From contig JBHPHA010000011.1 of assembly GCA_042569905.1 (NCBI GenBank), forward strand, positions 1-35,011: 35,011 nt of DNA. Reading direction: 5' to 3'. How positions within the stretch are numbered: the first letter of the stretch is position 1; the number at the start of each line of letters is the position of its first letter. The notes under the pieces were generated by a model. The model had not been told where the DNA came from. It saw only the letters and a program-made list of their open reading frames with translations, and searched no databases. The DNA is from JBHPHA01 sp042569905 (GTDB taxonomy: Bacteria > Patescibacteriota > Minisyncoccia > Moranbacterales > UBA9337). Shown piece by piece: positions 16,028 through 23,906 of this stretch. The translations under genes and the position numbers were made by a program.

Positions 16028-16690
16028 ATGCAAAGTACACTGGATAACATGGAATTAAATCAATTTGGTAGGCGCTTAAGTGCCATTCGTTTAATTTCAG
16101 CGACTGGAAAGGTTTCGCCTAATGAGCGGCATCAAGAAGATGTCACTACTCTCTCCATTGGAGGAGTTTTTTCCCTGAGAGGGAAGAATTATCTTGTCCA
16201 GTATATTGCAAAATATCTGGATGTCCAATGGCGGGACTTTGGCCGAAAAAAAACTAGCTATTGGCTCTATGAGTTTGAGTTGGTTTGCATGGAGACTGGT
16301 GAAATCTGCTATGGTGAATGGGAAAAAGACGATGAACCCATTATCTTTTTCACGGAAGGGAAAATTGAAATGCGAACACTGTCCTTTGATGGTGAACGTG
16401 TCACACGTGAGCTCTTGAATAGGTTCGCTGATGAGGAAGATGAGGATGGCTATGTGGAATACCAAGGTAAGCGGTATTACTACAATGAAGATGCCACATG
16501 GGCGGCATTGTATTTTCGCGGCGACGACGAGGAGGGAATTCCTCTTCGGATCTATGAATTTAAATCCGATGATGGCGAAAATCTCACTGTTGAAGTTTGG
16601 CACACTGACGAGGACCGTCCTGAAAGGGAAGTTTTCCGGAGTGTCAAGATTCATACGGATGAAATCTCCGTCATTCAACTGCAAAAATAA
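16028..16690 (+). CDS. DUF4178-like protein
   Basis: A 220-residue soluble, acidic, beta-rich protein. LSIGGVFSLRGKNYLVQYIA followed by YWLYEFELVCMETGEICYGEWEKDDEPI fits the DUF4178 pattern of a small beta domain (G..y.v.G.......W.E..L......WL...). A second half with GYVEYQGKRYYYNEDATWAA and IYEFKSDDGENLTVEVW resembles the companion strand set of that family. DUF4178 genes are known near DUF350 and spermidine-synthase-like genes, which is exactly the neighbourhood here. Biochemical function is unknown. AAAGGAG lies upstream of the ATG. It is followed 12 bases later by the next gene. Confidence 0.65.
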   Translation: MQSTLDNMELNQFGRRLSAIRLISATGKVSPNERHQEDVTTLSIGGVFSLRGKNYLVQYIAKYLDVQWRDFGRKKTSYWLYEFELVCMETGEICYGEWEKDDEPIIFFTEGKIEMRTLSFDGERVTRELLNRFADEEDEDGYVEYQGKRYYYNEDATWAALYFRGDDEEGIPLRIYEFKSDDGENLTVEVWHTDEDRPEREVFRSVKIHTDEISVIQLQK

Positions 16691-16701
16691 GGAGGCTTAT
16701 T

Positions 16702-17256
16702 TTGACTGATATTGAATATCAAGATCAGTCAGCAAGCGACCTTCAGTTAAATTTGGTGCAGGGAGCAGTTGATAAGAATCAACTTAATGTTCTCTGCACT
16801 GATAAAATAATCCGTGATGATTTTACGTTTGAAGCGGGGATAATTGGCGCAAGTCATTATCTAGAGCTTAGTAATCCGAGCGGAGAAGTTATTTTTACTG
16901 AAGTGTTTGCTTGTTTGAATCTTGAAGCAGATAGGCGTATGTTTTGGGTAAAGCCAGGTCGCAAGTTTCATGTAGAAAGAAAAATTGGCGATTTGGATTA
17001 TGAAAATAAATGCCGGATAATTGATGCGGAGCAAAGTAACGGGAAGTTTTCTCAATTAGTTGATATGACTAAGGAATTGGATGAAATTGATTTGAAATAT
17101 ATTTTCCCTGGGGAAAGTGAATCTTTCGAATTCAAGCCAATGACAAGCGTGAATGCTGTATTTTTAGCTAATAGGATCAAGGTGCAAACATTGCATTGTT
17201 ATCCAAATGAGGGAAATATTGTTTTCACAGAAACTGTGATAGGGGGATTGAAATGA
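16702..17256 (+). CDS. DUF2617-like protein
   Basis: 184 residues, soluble, no signal or membrane segment. FEAGIIGASHYLEL near residue 45 is reminiscent of the 'LGASH' signature that I remember for DUF2617, a family of unknown function found near DUF350 and polyamine aminopropyltransferase genes. The rest (DLDYENKCRIIDAEQ, MTSVNAVFLANRIKVQTLHCYPNEGNIVFTET) gives no further clue. The start is TTG at 16702, supported by AAGGAGG six bases upstream. Its TGA stop overlaps the ATG of the next gene (ATGA), so the two are translationally coupled. Family call is tentative; membership of the operon is secure. Confidence 0.5.
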   Translation: MTDIEYQDQSASDLQLNLVQGAVDKNQLNVLCTDKIIRDDFTFEAGIIGASHYLELSNPSGEVIFTEVFACLNLEADRRMFWVKPGRKFHVERKIGDLDYENKCRIIDAEQSNGKFSQLVDMTKELDEIDLKYIFPGESESFEFKPMTSVNAVFLANRIKVQTLHCYPNEGNIVFTETVIGGLK

Positions 17257-18638
17257 AGCTCTGGAAGTCGATTGTTGTTTGTCTAATGACAGTGTCTTTT
17301 TTGGCAGCCTGTGGCTTGGCTGAAAAGGATATTGAAAATGCGAAAAAAGTCGGGGCATATATTCAGAATATGGAGAAATCCATAAAGATTGAGGAGATTG
17401 AGTTTAATAAGAACAAGAAGAAGGGTGATTGGGAATACTTAATGAATTATTCTAAGTACTTCTCTCAGTCGCATGCCGAGATCGGTAAGGCTAAGACTTT
17501 TTATAAGAGAGTCGAGGTGATACTGAAAGAAAATGACTCGAGTCAGGCGAATGTTTTGAAGAGTAATCTAGGTTCGATCAATCAGTTTTGTCGGGAAGCT
17601 GGCAGGTTAGCAAAAATTCCCAATGAAAAGGTTGTGTACTTTTTTAAGTTAAAAAAGGATGCCCCTAAGATGGTATCTGAAGCTGAGAAAAAATTCAAAT
17701 CACTTGAAAAGTCTCTTGGCGAGCTGGATGCGATTGCAGATGATGCAAAGTCAAAATATTCAGATCGGAAAAGAGATATCAAAAAGAGATTTAAGATCGT
17801 TGATCAGTCGGTTGACCAAGTGAGAGAAGTGCTTAAAAAGGCGAAAAAAGAGCTTCGTTCATCTCGACCAAATTATGTCGTGATTGGAGATAGCCTAACT
17901 GGTTTCAATAGCGCTATAGGTGCTTCTAATGGAGCTATGGCTAAATTCAAAAAAGACGTTGCTGGTCTTGATCGGAGTTACGTTAAAATTCTTGACGGAA
18001 TGAGTCTTGATTATGTTAATGAGGTCCCTAAGGCAACGCTTACTTATCTGATTATTGAGGGTGAGAAGGAGCGAACTGAGACAGTGGGTGTCGGTGAGGC
18101 TGAATATTTAAAATACGAACCGTATCTTGGAATGGCTTTAGTGACAAAGCCTTTTGGTGCTTTTATGGATGAGGTTGATATGACACCGGTTCCTGGCGGC
18201 ATGAGTTTAATTGCTAAGTCAACCCTTGTAAATGGGGTTCCGACTGGGTCAAATCAGTATGGACAGTGGAAAAAGGATGACAATGGAACCTCTTTTTGGG
18301 TATTCTATGGTCAATATGCTCTTCTTAGTAATCTAATGTCTGGACCCTGTTACTATAATGATTGGGATCATTATGATCGCCATCGAAAAAGCTATAAGAA
18401 TAAGCCATATTTTGGCTCCAAGAATCAATACGGAACCAATGGATCTAAAATGGCGAAGTCAAAGCGATACAAGGGTCGTATTTCCAAGATAAGGAATAAG
18501 ATTAAGACAGCTCGAACTAAGAGAGTTACTGTTCGGAATGCTAAAGTCGCCAGAAAGACTGCAGCTGCTAGAAAAAGTGCGAGAAGTGGTGCTTCGTCTA
18601 GCAGGTCTCGAGGATCATCTGGAAGAGGCGGAAAATAA
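17253..18638 (+). CDS. Large coiled-coil lipoprotein with an aromatic C-terminal domain
   Basis: 461 residues. The signal peptide ends in a lipobox (FLAAC, Cys20), so the mature protein is probably lipid-anchored outside the cytoplasmic membrane. Residues about 30-240 form a charged alpha-helical domain shared with the 11079 protein (GDWEY and AKKELRSSRPNYVV islands). The next domain (about 250-390) is unrelated to that protein. It contains TPVPGGMSLIAKSTLVNG, NQYGQWKKDDNGTSFWVFYGQYALLSNL and a Tyr/His-rich YYNDWDHYDRHRKSYK. The last 65 residues are very basic (Lys/Arg/Ser/Gly), likely binding an anionic polymer. It overlaps the preceding gene by four bases. The C-terminal domain recalls uncharacterised proteins encoded near DUF350/SpeE genes; no function is known. 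Confidence 0.7.
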   Translation: MKLWKSIVVCLMTVSFLAACGLAEKDIENAKKVGAYIQNMEKSIKIEEIEFNKNKKKGDWEYLMNYSKYFSQSHAEIGKAKTFYKRVEVILKENDSSQANVLKSNLGSINQFCREAGRLAKIPNEKVVYFFKLKKDAPKMVSEAEKKFKSLEKSLGELDAIADDAKSKYSDRKRDIKKRFKIVDQSVDQVREVLKKAKKELRSSRPNYVVIGDSLTGFNSAIGASNGAMAKFKKDVAGLDRSYVKILDGMSLDYVNEVPKATLTYLIIEGEKERTETVGVGEAEYLKYEPYLGMALVTKPFGAFMDEVDMTPVPGGMSLIAKSTLVNGVPTGSNQYGQWKKDDNGTSFWVFYGQYALLSNLMSGPCYYNDWDHYDRHRKSYKNKPYFGSKNQYGTNGSKMAKSKRYKGRISKIRNKIKTARTKRVTVRNAKVARKTAAARKSARSGASSSRSRGSSGRGGK

Positions 18639-18645
18639 CAGGGAT

Positions 18646-18682
18646 AAGTACGCTTTGATTTATTGAAAATCAAAGTGTACTT
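18646..18682 (+). other. Intercistronic hairpin before the DUF350 gene
   Basis: A 16-bp stem (AAGTACGCTTTGATTT with AAATCAAAGTGTACTT, one G-T pair) and a 5-base loop, without a T-run. It lies eight bases after the lipoprotein stop and 28 before the next ATG. It may attenuate or stabilise the message. Confidence 0.7.
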
Positions 18683-18710
18683 GAAAATATTTATTACTGG
18701 AGGAATATTT

Positions 18711-19556
18711 ATGAATCCGATGTTTCAAGGAATGATTTTGTTGATTGCCTCGATGGCAATCTTGTGGGTGCTGAAAACGGTATTTAACTGGATCACTCCT
18801 TATGATGATGACTTCATGATCGAGGAGAGTAGCAGTTGGTCTGCAGCTTTTCCAAAGGTCGGTTTATACACTGGCTTTGCAATTGGATTATGTGGTGCGT
18901 TGACTGGATTTGATCCAGATGAGTTCTGGTTAAGTCTATCGGTTTTTATTTGGGATGCGGCTTTAATTGCAGTCTTTATGATTGGCGGTGGCGCCTTGAC
19001 GGTGAATCTTATAATTCCGAGCATTAATCGGCATCATGAGATTGGAAAGGGAAATGTTGCTGTAGGGATTATTGAGCTTGGCACCTATATCTCTATTGGG
19101 TTCATTTCTTATGCATCGCTTATCGGGATTGGAGGTCCTTGGTGGAGCTCGATCGTATATTTCATATTAGGACAAACAACGATTATTTTAGCGTCTTTTA
19201 TTTATGAAATAGCAACATCCTTCGATGTAGTGGACGATGTTCGCAAAGGAAATGTGGCTGCAGGAGTGCTGATTGCAGGAATTATGATTGCGATGAGTAT
19301 TGTGCTTAAGAGCGCCATTGCTGGTCCGTTTAATGGATGGGTAGTAGATATCATTGATTTCGCCAAATGCGCAGTATATGGGATAATTCTCATATTAGTG
19401 GTCTGCAGTAAATTCGTGGATCATGTATTCTTCAGTGGAACCGACATTAAGACCGAAGTTGAGCGGGATCAAAATACTCCTGCCTTACTGGTGGTTGCGT
19501 CGGTTAAGATTACGATGGCAATAGTCATCGGAGCTGTTATTACTGAATTAATTTAA
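18711..19556 (+). CDS. Membrane protein with two DUF350 repeats
   Basis: 281 residues with about eight membrane helices. Two copies of the DUF350 (YjfL) signature are visible: KGNVAVGIIELGTYISIGF at about 115-135 and KGNVAAGVLIAGIMIAMSI at about 182-200. Each is followed by a small-residue helix ending in a Gly-rich turn (LIGIGGPWW, IAGPFNGW). Double-DUF350 proteins commonly neighbour membrane spermidine-synthase-like enzymes, as here. Their transport or structural role is not established. The ATG at 18711 follows GGAGG; an upstream TTG at 18663 lies inside the hairpin and is rejected. A strong palindromic terminator follows. Confidence 0.87.
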   Translation: MNPMFQGMILLIASMAILWVLKTVFNWITPYDDDFMIEESSSWSAAFPKVGLYTGFAIGLCGALTGFDPDEFWLSLSVFIWDAALIAVFMIGGGALTVNLIIPSINRHHEIGKGNVAVGIIELGTYISIGFISYASLIGIGGPWWSSIVYFILGQTTIILASFIYEIATSFDVVDDVRKGNVAAGVLIAGIMIAMSIVLKSAIAGPFNGWVVDIIDFAKCAVYGIILILVVCSKFVDHVFFSGTDIKTEVERDQNTPALLVVASVKITMAIVIGAVITELI

Positions 19557-19582
19557 ATATAAATTAATTTAACACTATTAAA

Positions 19583-19618
19583 GTGAAGTGGATAAATTTA
19601 TCCACTTCACATTTCATT
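19583..19618 (+). terminator. Perfect 28-bp palindromic terminator
   Basis: GTGAAGTGGATAAA is followed directly by its reverse complement (19583-19610), then ATTTCATTTT. It ends the DUF350 transcription unit. Confidence 0.8.
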
Positions 19619-19712
19619 TTTGCCAATTTACTTGAGTAAGTTGTTAAAAATGAGATTAGTAAATTAACAAATTAATAATGTGTAAATACACTAAAAATGG
19701 GAGGTTTGAATT

Positions 19713-21431
19713 ATGAATATTCCTGAGAGTGGTTCTATTAATGAGACCTATTGGAATAAGTTGTTTATTTTATGTGCGGTTGCTTTGTTGATCTTTACAA
19801 CTGGAGCGACGGGATTTATTAATGAATACAATCTAGCAGGGGTGACAGGTCAAATTCTAGGGGCGACATTTTTCAATTTTGTCTTGTCGACATCTAGCAT
19901 GGTGGCCGCAATGGGGATTGGCAGTCTGTTTCAAAAGCAAGTTGCAGACAAATATTTGATAACGATTTTATTTGTTGTGGAATGTTTGTTGGCATTACTG
20001 GGATCTTATGCACCATCGATTATTTTTGCAACCCATGGTTTGGAGCCTGAGCACTTTAAGTTGGTGTTATACTTTATGATTTTGTCAATTGGATTTCTCG
20101 TTGGATTTGAAATTCCTCTGGCAACAAGAATATTGAGTATATATAAAGTCGAACTAAAGCTGGGCTTAGGAATTGTTTTGTGCTCTGATTTCGTCGGTGG
20201 ATATTTCGGCGCTCTAATATTTGCATTCTGTTTTCTGGGTGTTATTCCGTTTACGGAGATTGGATTTGTCGGAAATGGTATTAATTTTGTCATCGCAGGT
20301 CTTTTTATGCTCTTCTTTATTCTTAGAGGAGAAATAAAAAATTGGATAGCAGTCAGTGTTAGTTTCGTTTTAATTTCAATTATGCTGTTGTATGGTTATT
20401 CAAATAACCTAGATTGGAATGAATTTCTGGATCAAAGGGTTTACAAGGATCCGATTATTGCATCAAAGATTACAAGATATCAAAAATTAAACCTTACTAA
20501 TAATCCTAAGACAGGAGATACTCGTCTGTACATCAATGGAAATACTCAATTTGCTAGCGCAGATGAATTTATTTATCATGAGATATTGGTTCATCCCGCG
20601 GTGTCCTTAACTAAGAATATCAATAACGTTTTAATATTAGGCGGTGGTGATGGTTTGGTTTTAAGGGAGCTTCGTAAGTATGCAGACATTAAAAAAATCA
20701 CGCTTGTAGATCTTGATCCTCAAATGATTGAATTTGCATCTACTAATCCGTATATGCGAGAAATCAATCAAGGTTCATTTGATGATATCAGGGTTTTTGC
20801 TCGGACGGGCGGACTACTTTTTTCTGAAAGGGGTACTCGTCCAATTTATGAGGAAAAAATAAGAAGATTTCCGGGACATAAACCGGAAGGTATGGTAACA
20901 GCAGAGGTTGATGTTTTCACTGTTGACGCTGACTCCTTTGTCGGAGAGCTTCGCGATGAACTCTACAATCTTGTGATCATTGACTTCCCTGATCCTTCTT
21001 GTCCGGATTTGGCAAAGCTTTACAGTAGGGAGTTTTACTATAAGCTGAGAACTAAGCTAGCGCCTGGAGCAAGAATTGCTATTCAAGCAACATCATCATA
21101 TTATGCAAAAGAATCATACTTAATGATTCAAAGAACTATGGAAGCGGCGGGATTTAAAACGATTCCGTATCATCGCACTGTTCATTCGTTTGGCGAGTGG
21201 GGTTTTTTACTAGCTTGGGATTCAGGTGAATCAGTTTTTGACTTAAAGAAACAAATCAGCACTATTGAGAGTTTTCCTGTTGAAACGAGGTACTTAACTC
21301 CGGATGTTTTTAGAGCATCAATGGTTTTTGGAAAAGGAGAATTGAGTAATCCGAAAAACATTGGCATAAACACCTTGATGTTTCCAATTTTGTCTAGAGT
21401 TTATGAAAGAGATTGCTGGAAATTGAAATGA
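19713..21431 (+). CDS. Membrane-embedded spermidine-synthase-like enzyme (polyamine aminopropyltransferase family)
   Basis: 572 residues. Seven or so membrane helices occupy about 15-230. A cytosolic SpeE-type domain follows with YINGNTQFASADEFIYHE at 273-290, the nucleotide-binding ILGGGDG at 308-314, the acidic LVDLD after the next strand, catalytic-type IIDFPDP (Asp424) and SFGEWGF near 495. SpeE transfers aminopropyl groups from decarboxylated SAM to amines; membrane-fused forms have largely unproven substrates. An insertion of about 35 residues (about 362-397) separates two strands that are contiguous in soluble SpeE. No SAM decarboxylase gene is in the window. Start supported by GGGAGG. 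The partnership with DUF350 is typical. Confidence 0.87.
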   Translation: MNIPESGSINETYWNKLFILCAVALLIFTTGATGFINEYNLAGVTGQILGATFFNFVLSTSSMVAAMGIGSLFQKQVADKYLITILFVVECLLALLGSYAPSIIFATHGLEPEHFKLVLYFMILSIGFLVGFEIPLATRILSIYKVELKLGLGIVLCSDFVGGYFGALIFAFCFLGVIPFTEIGFVGNGINFVIAGLFMLFFILRGEIKNWIAVSVSFVLISIMLLYGYSNNLDWNEFLDQRVYKDPIIASKITRYQKLNLTNNPKTGDTRLYINGNTQFASADEFIYHEILVHPAVSLTKNINNVLILGGGDGLVLRELRKYADIKKITLVDLDPQMIEFASTNPYMREINQGSFDDIRVFARTGGLLFSERGTRPIYEEKIRRFPGHKPEGMVTAEVDVFTVDADSFVGELRDELYNLVIIDFPDPSCPDLAKLYSREFYYKLRTKLAPGARIAIQATSSYYAKESYLMIQRTMEAAGFKTIPYHRTVHSFGEWGFLLAWDSGESVFDLKKQISTIESFPVETRYLTPDVFRASMVFGKGELSNPKNIGINTLMFPILSRVYERDCWKLK

Positions 21432-21460
21432 TTATTTGACGTAAAGAAAAAATAAGTTCA

Positions 21461-21494
21461 AAGGAATATGATGAATATCATATTCCTTTTTTTG
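21461..21494 (+). terminator. Terminator after the SpeE-like gene
   Basis: AAGGAATATGAT pairs perfectly with ATCATATTCCTT around GAAT, followed by TTTTTG. Confidence 0.9.
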
Positions 21495-22039
21495 TTTGTC
21501 AAGAGAGTAATGAATGATTGCTATTTCAGGCAAAACCCCTCCTCGATTATCTCCTTTGAAGAGGGGGTATTCAATTTGAGATTTAGGATGATAGTGTTTT
21601 TAGTGAGAATTTGATTTTTGTCTGCTCTAGTGAAATCATGGATCCCGGATAAGTTAATTTCTTTGAGTTCATACTTCACTCAAGAAATTATACTTTCCGG
21701 GATGACAATAGGAGAGGTGATGCAATTTGAGATTTGGAGAGGTCGATTTTTTAATGTATATCGGGACTAGAATGACAAGTCAGATTTATTCTTAACTTTT
21801 TATAATTAAAAATTTAAAATGCCATTTAAATGTACCTTTTTTGATTTGGACTAGTTTGGGGTAGTAGATTATTGTTAGGCTGAGATCTCTCGACTTTTCC
21901 GTTTAGGCGGATCCGCTCAAAATGAGTGATGTCAAAGGAATAATGAATTAATATACCTTTATTGTAATGGCTTAAATTGATGTTGATGGTGAATTGTCAA
22001 TTTTGTTTTGACAAAGTTGAATTAAAAATATTTTAGCTC
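21495..22039. repeat. Gene-free region with decayed intergenic repeats
   Basis: No credible ORF lies between 21432 and 22217. The region holds a large imperfect hairpin at 21642-21703, in which ATCCCGGA pairs with TTCCGGGAT and an inner TAATTTCTTtGAG pairs with CTCAAGAAATTA. A 13-base direct repeat CAATTTGAGATTT occurs at 21572 and 21723. A segment at 21881-21935 begins TGAGATCTCTCGACTT and ends GCTCAAAATGAGTGATG. Pieces ending in (G/A)ATGACAA recur. These resemble dispersed 'GAGATCTCTCGACTT...CGCTCAAAATGAC' and 'TCCCGGA...TTCCGGGATGACA' repeats common in bacterial intergenic DNA. There is no transposase. Confidence 0.55.
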
Positions 22040-22068
22040 TTGACAAATAAATGATTTAAGTGTAAGGT
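22040..22068 (+). promoter_or_regulatory. Promoter of the SBP/OmpA-vWA operon
   Basis: TTGACA (22040-22045) and TAAGGT (22063-22068) are 17 bases apart. The leader of about 145 bases has a small hairpin (CGCAAT...ATTGCG, 22076-22093) and an orphan ribosome site at 22137-22144. Confidence 0.65.
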
Positions 22069-22217
22069 TAAGTGTCGCAATTATGATATTGCGCAGTGTG
22101 GTTAATTGTAATTTAAAAACTGAATAATAAACTAAAAAGGAGGGAATTACTTGCGTTAGAAGTATTTGTGCTAGTTGGTTTGTTTGAAAAAGAAAAAACT
22201 GAATTTGGAGGAAAGTT

Positions 22218-23894
22218 ATGAAAATAAGAATTTCACTTTTAGTGACATTGCTTATGTGTATGTACATCGCTTCACCGTCTTTGGCGGTGGAATATGTGGA
22301 AATGAAACCCGCAAATGAGCTGGTGAATGTCCGTGTTGGAGATGTATTGAATGGTGACATTAAGCCCGGTATTACCTGGGGTGGTGACATCGCTACAGTG
22401 CTTGGAATCGAGGAAGGGATTATTGATGGTAGGTTTGCTCGTCAGGATGTGTTCCTGGATCAAGTAAAGGCTTACATGCGAGGCGATACACCTTATTTGC
22501 GTTGTACGCAGGGTATGCTGAATTTAGTGGTGGAGCTTTTGAATCAAGATCCTCGAACTGTTCCAGTGGTGACCTATCAGATGACTTGGTCAACTGGTGG
22601 TGATGCGCTAGTGGTTAAGGATGGTATTAATTCAGCTAGCGATCTTCGCGGGAAAACTATCGCACTTCAGTTCTATGGTCCGCATATTGACTATCTGGCC
22701 AAGATTTTAGCTGGTGCCGGACTCACTTTTAATGATGTGAATCTAAAATGGGTCAAGGATTTAACAGCTACTGACAATGTTCCGATGGAAGCTTTTTATG
22801 AAGATGATATTGACGCTGCACTTGTGATTATTCCGGATGCGTTGGCATTAACTTCTGATGGTGGTATTGGTGATGGCTCTGAAGGTTCAGTGATGGGCGC
22901 TAAGATTATGTTGTCCACTAAAACAGCTGATCGGATTATCTCAGATGTTTATGTGGTTCGAAGTGATTATCTTCAAGCTCACAGAGCTGACGTTTCGAAA
23001 TTCACTCACGGATTGATGATTGCTGGGGAAAAACTTTCGGAGCTGATTGATGATAAATCTTCACAGATTGACAGATATCAGCGCGTTATGTCTTCTGCCG
23101 CAACTGCTTTGAGGGACAGTCCTCAAGCTATTGGAGATACGGAAGCTCTTCTGGGTGACTGTACGTATGTTGGTTTTGCTGGTAATGTGAAATTTTTTGG
23201 TGATGAAAGTTATCCGAGAAATTTTGATCTACTGAATGATGAAATTCAATCATCCTATGTCATTGCTGGATTTATGAGTAAGAAAGTGGCGATTGAACAT
23301 GCTCGTTGGGATTACAATGCTTTTAAAGCAGGTTTGACCAACACTGAAGGTGTGGACGTGCCAAAATTCAACACAGCCCAAGTAACTGCTGTTATTCAGA
23401 AAAGACGGCAGGAAGGCGCTTCTGAAGACGGAGTGTTATTTTCATTTGAAATACACTTCGTAAAAAATCAAAACACATTTCCGATTGAGCAGTATAAAGG
23501 GGCTTTTGATCGTGTTATTGACTTAGCATCGGCATATGGTGGAGCGATTATTCTCGTTGAAGGGCACAGTGATCCATTGGGGTATCTGAAAGCTAAAAAG
23601 AATAATCTCCCTAGCGTTGCTCAGAGGCAGATAATTCAGTCTGCTAAAAACTTAAGTAAATCACGTGCCCAGGCTGCTGTTGCTGGTGTGATTAATTACG
23701 CCAAGACTAAGGGAATTGCATTGGATTCGACACAATTTTCTGATTCAGGTTTGGGGATTACTCAGCCGAAATCAGGAATATGTGGTAATGATCCATGTCC
23801 TCCTCAGTCAAAACAAGAGTGGTTGGATAACATGCGAGTAGAATTCCAAATTATTCAAATTGAAGCTGAAGCTTCAGTATTTGAATTGCTGTAA
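22218..23894 (+). CDS. Secreted substrate-binding protein fused to an OmpA-like peptidoglycan-binding domain
   Basis: 558 residues. The signal peptide (about 1-23) ends SPSLA. Residues about 45-350 look like a type 2 periplasmic-binding fold of the NMT1/TauA kind: TWGGDIATVLGIEEGI, then SASDLRGKTIALQFYGPHIDYLAKILAGAG, and an acidic lobe with YEDDIDAALVIIPDALAL. The C-terminus (407-558) is OmpA-like, with IILVEGHSDPLGY (Asp452) and LSKSRAQAA (Arg483), the two positions that hold peptidoglycan in OmpA. It would tether a ligand-binding domain to the wall. Cys-rich CGNDPC near residue 525 could form a disulfide. GGAGG precedes the ATG. Twelve bases separate it from the vWA gene. The ligand is unknown. 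Confidence 0.82.
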   Translation: MKIRISLLVTLLMCMYIASPSLAVEYVEMKPANELVNVRVGDVLNGDIKPGITWGGDIATVLGIEEGIIDGRFARQDVFLDQVKAYMRGDTPYLRCTQGMLNLVVELLNQDPRTVPVVTYQMTWSTGGDALVVKDGINSASDLRGKTIALQFYGPHIDYLAKILAGAGLTFNDVNLKWVKDLTATDNVPMEAFYEDDIDAALVIIPDALALTSDGGIGDGSEGSVMGAKIMLSTKTADRIISDVYVVRSDYLQAHRADVSKFTHGLMIAGEKLSELIDDKSSQIDRYQRVMSSAATALRDSPQAIGDTEALLGDCTYVGFAGNVKFFGDESYPRNFDLLNDEIQSSYVIAGFMSKKVAIEHARWDYNAFKAGLTNTEGVDVPKFNTAQVTAVIQKRRQEGASEDGVLFSFEIHFVKNQNTFPIEQYKGAFDRVIDLASAYGGAIILVEGHSDPLGYLKAKKNNLPSVAQRQIIQSAKNLSKSRAQAAVAGVINYAKTKGIALDSTQFSDSGLGITQPKSGICGNDPCPPQSKQEWLDNMRVEFQIIQIEAEASVFELL

Positions 23895-23906
23895 GGAGGC
23901 TTCATT

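Noticed and set aside
16097..16684. Open frame of about 195 codons on the - strand opposite the DUF4178-like gene
   Set aside because: No motif and no promoter or ribosome site; the + strand gene has a strong ribosome site and family resemblance.
19632..19692. Promoters before the SpeE-like gene (TTGAGT at 19632; TTAACA/TACACT at 19664-19692)
   Set aside because: The first has no clear -10, and the second would place the transcription start inside the ribosome site. A promoter is needed after the 19583 terminator, but I cannot assign it.
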